A DNA stretch of 9,250 bases, from contig JAUVNM010000041.1 of NCBI GenBank assembly GCA_030599705.1, positions 1-9,250 of the forward strand. Reading direction: 5' to 3'. Origin of the DNA: Gammaproteobacteria bacterium (GTDB lineage: Bacteria; Pseudomonadota; Gammaproteobacteria; UBA9214). The position numbers were made by a program, and so were the translations under genes. The notes below the pieces were generated by a model. That model made no database searches. It worked only from the letters and a program-made list of their open reading frames with translations, and had not been told where the DNA came from. Below are positions 6,729-9,250 of this stretch, piece by piece (the stretch's first letter is position 1; each line of letters opens with the position of its first letter).

Positions 6729-6905
6729 CGGGGGAGATCCAGTAAAACCATCAAGATAGTTACACTATCTGTCATTCTGGCTTATATTTCTGCTGTATGG
6801 CGGCTTGCGGTTGTGCGATATTCAATTATTCGTGGAAATTGCCGATAAATGGGACAACAATGCTCCGTTCGCGGCGCAGTATGACAATCAGCACGGAACG
6901 ATGTA
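6729..6905 (+). promoter_or_regulatory. AT-richer spacer with likely manC promoter
   Basis: Since a terminator precedes it, manC needs its own promoter in this stretch. The best candidate is GTTACA (6759-6764) and TATATT (6783-6788), 18 bases apart, matching at four and five of six positions. It would give a leader of about 110 bases. Short open frames here have no ribosome binding sites and no recognisable protein. An ATGTAATG at 6901-6908 places a two-codon start-stop across the manC start. I see no riboswitch or operator that I can name. Confidence 0.4.
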
Positions 6906-8330
6906 ATGAAGCTCTATCCGGTTATCCTTTCAGGCGGTTCTGGCTCACGCCTCTGGCCGTTATCCAGGGAGCATTATCCCAAGCCGTTGCTGCCCCTGAC
7001 GTCCGACCGGACCCTGTTGCAGGAAACCGCCCTGCGGCTGGATGGGCTGCCTGAACTCGGCGCTGCCATTTACGTGTGCAACGAGGAGCACCGTTTCCTG
7101 GTTGCCGAACAGGTGGCACAACTCGGCAAACGTCCCACGGCGATTATCCTGGAACCGGAAGGCCGCAATACGGCCCCGGCGCTGACACTCGCGGCCCTGT
7201 ATCTCGATGCCCGCGATCCGGATTCCATGATGGTGGTTATGCCCGCCGATCATGTCATCACGGACCGGCCGGAATTCGTCAAGGCAGTCGGCAGGGGGCT
7301 CGGGCCGGCCGGGGCGGGTAGCCTGGTGACGTTCGGCGTGGTTCCGGATGCGCCGGAAATCGGTTACGGATATATAAAACGCGATGCTGCTGTCAACGGC
7401 AGTGATGCCTACCAGGTGGCCCGCTTTGTCGAAAAGCCGGACCTCGCCACCGCGGAGCAATATATAAAGGAAGGCGATTACTACTGGAACAGCGGCATCT
7501 TCCTGATGCGCACCGGCCGCTGGCTGGAGGAGATCGCCACGCATCGGCCTGACATCCTCGAATGCTGCCGCAAGTGTATGGACGGCAGTGCTGAAGACAG
7601 TGACTTCTTCCGGGTCAGTCGCGAGACATTCATGCAATGCCCCTCCGATTCCATTGATTACGCGGTCATGGAAAAAACCCGGCAGGCCGCCGTGGTGCCG
7701 TTTGCTGCCGGCTGGTCGGATGTCGGTGCCTGGTCATCATTGTGGAATGTCTGTCCGCGTGATGATGACGGGAATGTCATCCAGGGCGATGTGATCGCCA
7801 GGGATACGCACAATTCCTTTCTCTTCGCCCAGCACCGCTGTCTTGCCACCGTGGGAATTGAGGGTGTTATCGTCGTGGAAACGGCGGATGCCGTGCTGGT
7901 GGCGGGCAAGGACAAGGCGCAGGATGTCAAGCATATCGTCAGCCAGCTGAAGGCGTCGGGCCGCGATGAGCACAAGGTCCATCGCCGGGTGTATCGCCCC
8001 TGGGGCTCGTTTGAAGGAATCGATGCTGGTTCGGGCTTCCAGGTCAAGCGCCTGACCGTCAAGCCGGGGGCACAACTGTCCCTGCAAATGCATCATCATC
8101 GTGCCGAGCACTGGGTGGTCGTGAAGGGTACAGCGCGGGTAACCTGTGGCGACAATGTGTTCGACCTGCAAGAGAACGAGTCGACCTATATCCCGATCGG
8201 CGAGAAACATCGTCTCGAGAATCCGGGAAATATCTTATTGGAAGTCATCGAGATCCAGTCTGGCAGTTACCTGGGTGAAGATGACATTGTACGTTTCGAG
8301 GATGTGTATGACCGCGTCCAGAAAAATTGA
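6906..8330 (+). CDS. manC: Mannose-1-phosphate guanylyltransferase / mannose-6-phosphate isomerase (bifunctional)
   Basis: This cytoplasmic enzyme makes GDP-mannose from GTP and mannose-1-phosphate; family members with the C-terminal cupin also interconvert fructose-6-phosphate and mannose-6-phosphate. The 474 residues fit the fused type-II family (ManC/AlgA/XanB). The nucleotidyltransferase half has the signature [12 protein letters not shown] (10-21), [10 protein letters not shown] near 83-92, and FVEKPD (174-179). The cupin half has [11 protein letters not shown] (363-373), [14 protein letters not shown] (390-403) with metal-binding His residues, and [14 protein letters not shown]. Both halves look intact. 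GGAA at 6895-6898 lies seven bases before the ATG. galU follows after 14 bases, so the two form an operon for sugar nucleotides used in LPS, capsule or exopolysaccharide. A gene name of algA, xanB or cpsB would fit equally well. Confidence 0.95.
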   Translation: MKLYPVILSGGSGSRLWPLSREHYPKPLLPLTSDRTLLQETALRLDGLPELGAAIYVCNEEHRFLVAEQVAQLGKRPTAIILEPEGRNTAPALTLAALYLDARDPDSMMVVMPADHVITDRPEFVKAVGRGLGPAGAGSLVTFGVVPDAPEIGYGYIKRDAAVNGSDAYQVARFVEKPDLATAEQYIKEGDYYWNSGIFLMRTGRWLEEIATHRPDILECCRKCMDGSAEDSDFFRVSRETFMQCPSDSIDYAVMEKTRQAAVVPFAAGWSDVGAWSSLWNVCPRDDDGNVIQGDVIARDTHNSFLFAQHRCLATVGIEGVIVVETADAVLVAGKDKAQDVKHIVSQLKASGRDEHKVHRRVYRPWGSFEGIDAGSGFQVKRLTVKPGAQLSLQMHHHRAEHWVVVKGTARVTCGDNVFDLQENESTYIPIGEKHRLENPGNILLEVIEIQSGSYLGEDDIVRFEDVYDRVQKN

Positions 8331-8344
8331 AAAAAGGGACTGAT

Positions 8345-9250
8345 ATGAGTAAAGCCATCAAGAAAGCCGTGTTTCCCGTCGCTGGTCTGGGCACGCGATT
8401 CCTCCCGGCAACCAAGGCCAATCCAAAGGAAATGCTGCCGGTGGTCGACAAGCCGCTGATTCAGTATGCCGCGGAAGAGGCGGTACGCGCGGGTATCCAT
8501 GAGCTGGTCTTTGTGACCAGCAGCAGCAAGCGGGCCATTGAGGACCATTTTGACAAGAACTACGAACTGGAATCCGAACTCGAAAAGAAGGGCAAGCATG
8601 AGCTGCTGAAGATTGTGCAGGAAGTGGTCCCGGCCGAGGTGACCTGTATGTATATCAGGCAGCCGGAAGCGCTGGGGCTGGGGCACGCAGTGCTGTGCGC
8701 ACAACCGGTTATCGGCGATGAGCCCTTTGCGGTGATACTCGCAGACGATCTGATTAACTGCGGTGGTAACAGCGTCCTGGGGCAGATGATCTCGGTCTTC
8801 AATGATCGAAACTGCAGTATCCTCGGTGTCGAGGAAGTGCCGTCGGAGGATACCGACAAGTATGGCATTGTCGATCCGGAAGAGTCCAACGGACGTATTA
8901 CCCTGGTCAGAAACATCGTGGAAAAACCGGCGCCGGCGGATGCCCGCTCCAACCTCGCCGTTGTCGGGCGTTACATTCTGACACCGGAGATCTTCGACCA
9001 TCTCGAGAACATCCCGCGCGGCGCCGGCGGCGAAATCCAGCTGACTGATGCCATCGAGTGCTTGCTGGGGGAACAGAAGGTCCTGGCTTATCGCTTCGAA
9101 GGAAAACGCTACGACTGCGGCAACAAGCTGGGTTACCTGCAGGCCACCGTGGAGTATGCCCTGCAGCACCCGGACCTGCGTGACGCGTTTCTGGAATACC
9201 TGGAAACCGAGTTTGGCGGTGACCTCGGGAAGAACCTGCGCGCCATTAAC
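8345..9250 (+). CDS. galU: UTP-glucose-1-phosphate uridylyltransferase, 3' end outside window
   Basis: GalU makes UDP-glucose from UTP and glucose-1-phosphate in the cytoplasm, supplying LPS core, trehalose or exopolysaccharide synthesis and the route to UDP-glucuronate. The frame is open for 302 codons to the right edge with no stop. As the family is usually about 275-305 residues, only a short tail should be missing. Motifs are [11 protein letters not shown] (14-24, nucleotide binding), [10 protein letters not shown] (28-37), LADDL (132-136, metal-binding Asp), EKP (193-195), GGEIQLTDA (228-236) and GKRYDCGNK (253-261). The ATG has AAGGGA just upstream (8334-8339) with a five-base gap. It follows manC by 14 bases and is probably translated from the same message. 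Confidence 0.95.
   Translation, partial: MSKAIKKAVFPVAGLGTRFLPATKANPKEMLPVVDKPLIQYAAEEAVRAGIHELVFVTSSSKRAIEDHFDKNYELESELEKKGKHELLKIVQEVVPAEVTCMYIRQPEALGLGHAVLCAQPVIGDEPFAVILADDLINCGGNSVLGQMISVFNDRNCSILGVEEVPSEDTDKYGIVDPEESNGRITLVRNIVEKPAPADARSNLAVVGRYILTPEIFDHLENIPRGAGGEIQLTDAIECLLGEQKVLAYRFEGKRYDCGNKLGYLQATVEYALQHPDLRDAFLEYLETEFGGDLGKNLRAIN

Noticed and set aside
6606..7054. Short plus-strand open frames in the comEA-manC spacer (6606-6848 and 6797-7054)
   Set aside because: The first reads through the terminator and the palindrome, the second runs into manC in another frame; neither has a good ribosome binding site or a familiar protein.
8267..9169. A 300-codon open frame on the minus strand
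   Set aside because: It lies wholly opposite galU and the manC end, has no recognisable domain, and is the expected antisense shadow of a GC-rich gene.
1..9250. Search for a novel defence, mobile or multi-gene system, CRISPR arrays and tRNA genes
   Set aside because: All long frames are assigned to conserved housekeeping or sugar-nucleotide genes, spacers are short, and there are no regularly spaced repeats, cloverleaf sequences, integrase or transposase genes.

Overview
The window is a moderately GC-rich stretch of bacterial chromosome. It carries almost only housekeeping genes, all on the + strand and tightly packed. Gene order and protein sequences point to a gammaproteobacterium. The series aroA - cmk - rpsA - ihfB - lapB - pyrF - comEA-like is the arrangement of that class, and the S1 (557 aa), IHF-beta and LapB proteins resemble their E. 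coli counterparts. The genus cannot be fixed from sequence alone.

Positions 1-2021 hold the last codons of an upstream gene (by synteny probably tyrA), then aroA (EPSP synthase, shikimate pathway) and cmk (CMP/dCMP kinase), with overlaps or gaps of only a few bases. Positions 2022-2180 are a promoter and structured leader for rpsA (2181-3854, ribosomal protein S1). This is followed by ihfB (3901-4203, nucleoid protein IHF beta). A hairpin-rich 112-base spacer leads to lapB (4316-5503, inner-membrane TPR/zinc-ribbon regulator of LPS synthesis), which directly abuts pyrF (5504-6220, OMP decarboxylase). The lapA gene that separates ihfB from lapB in E. coli is missing. A small secreted helix-hairpin-helix protein of the ComEA type (6347-6625) closes this block, and a strong intrinsic terminator follows at 6652-6680.

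Immediately after the terminator lies a perfect 42-bp palindrome (6687-6728). It is built from two imperfect 14-bp units and has weaker flanking complementarity; it looks like a dispersed REP-type element. The remaining spacer up to 6905 is AT-richer and probably carries the promoter of the second block: manC (6906-8330, GDP-mannose synthesis) and galU (from 8345, UDP-glucose synthesis, running off the right edge with no stop seen). These two genes feed surface or exopolysaccharide synthesis.

I see no phage, transposase, CRISPR, tRNA or rRNA, and no convincing unknown multi-gene system. The points most worth a second look are the palindrome, the rpsA leader, the lapA-less ihfB-lapB junction with its competing hairpins, and a seven-residue insertion in LapB.
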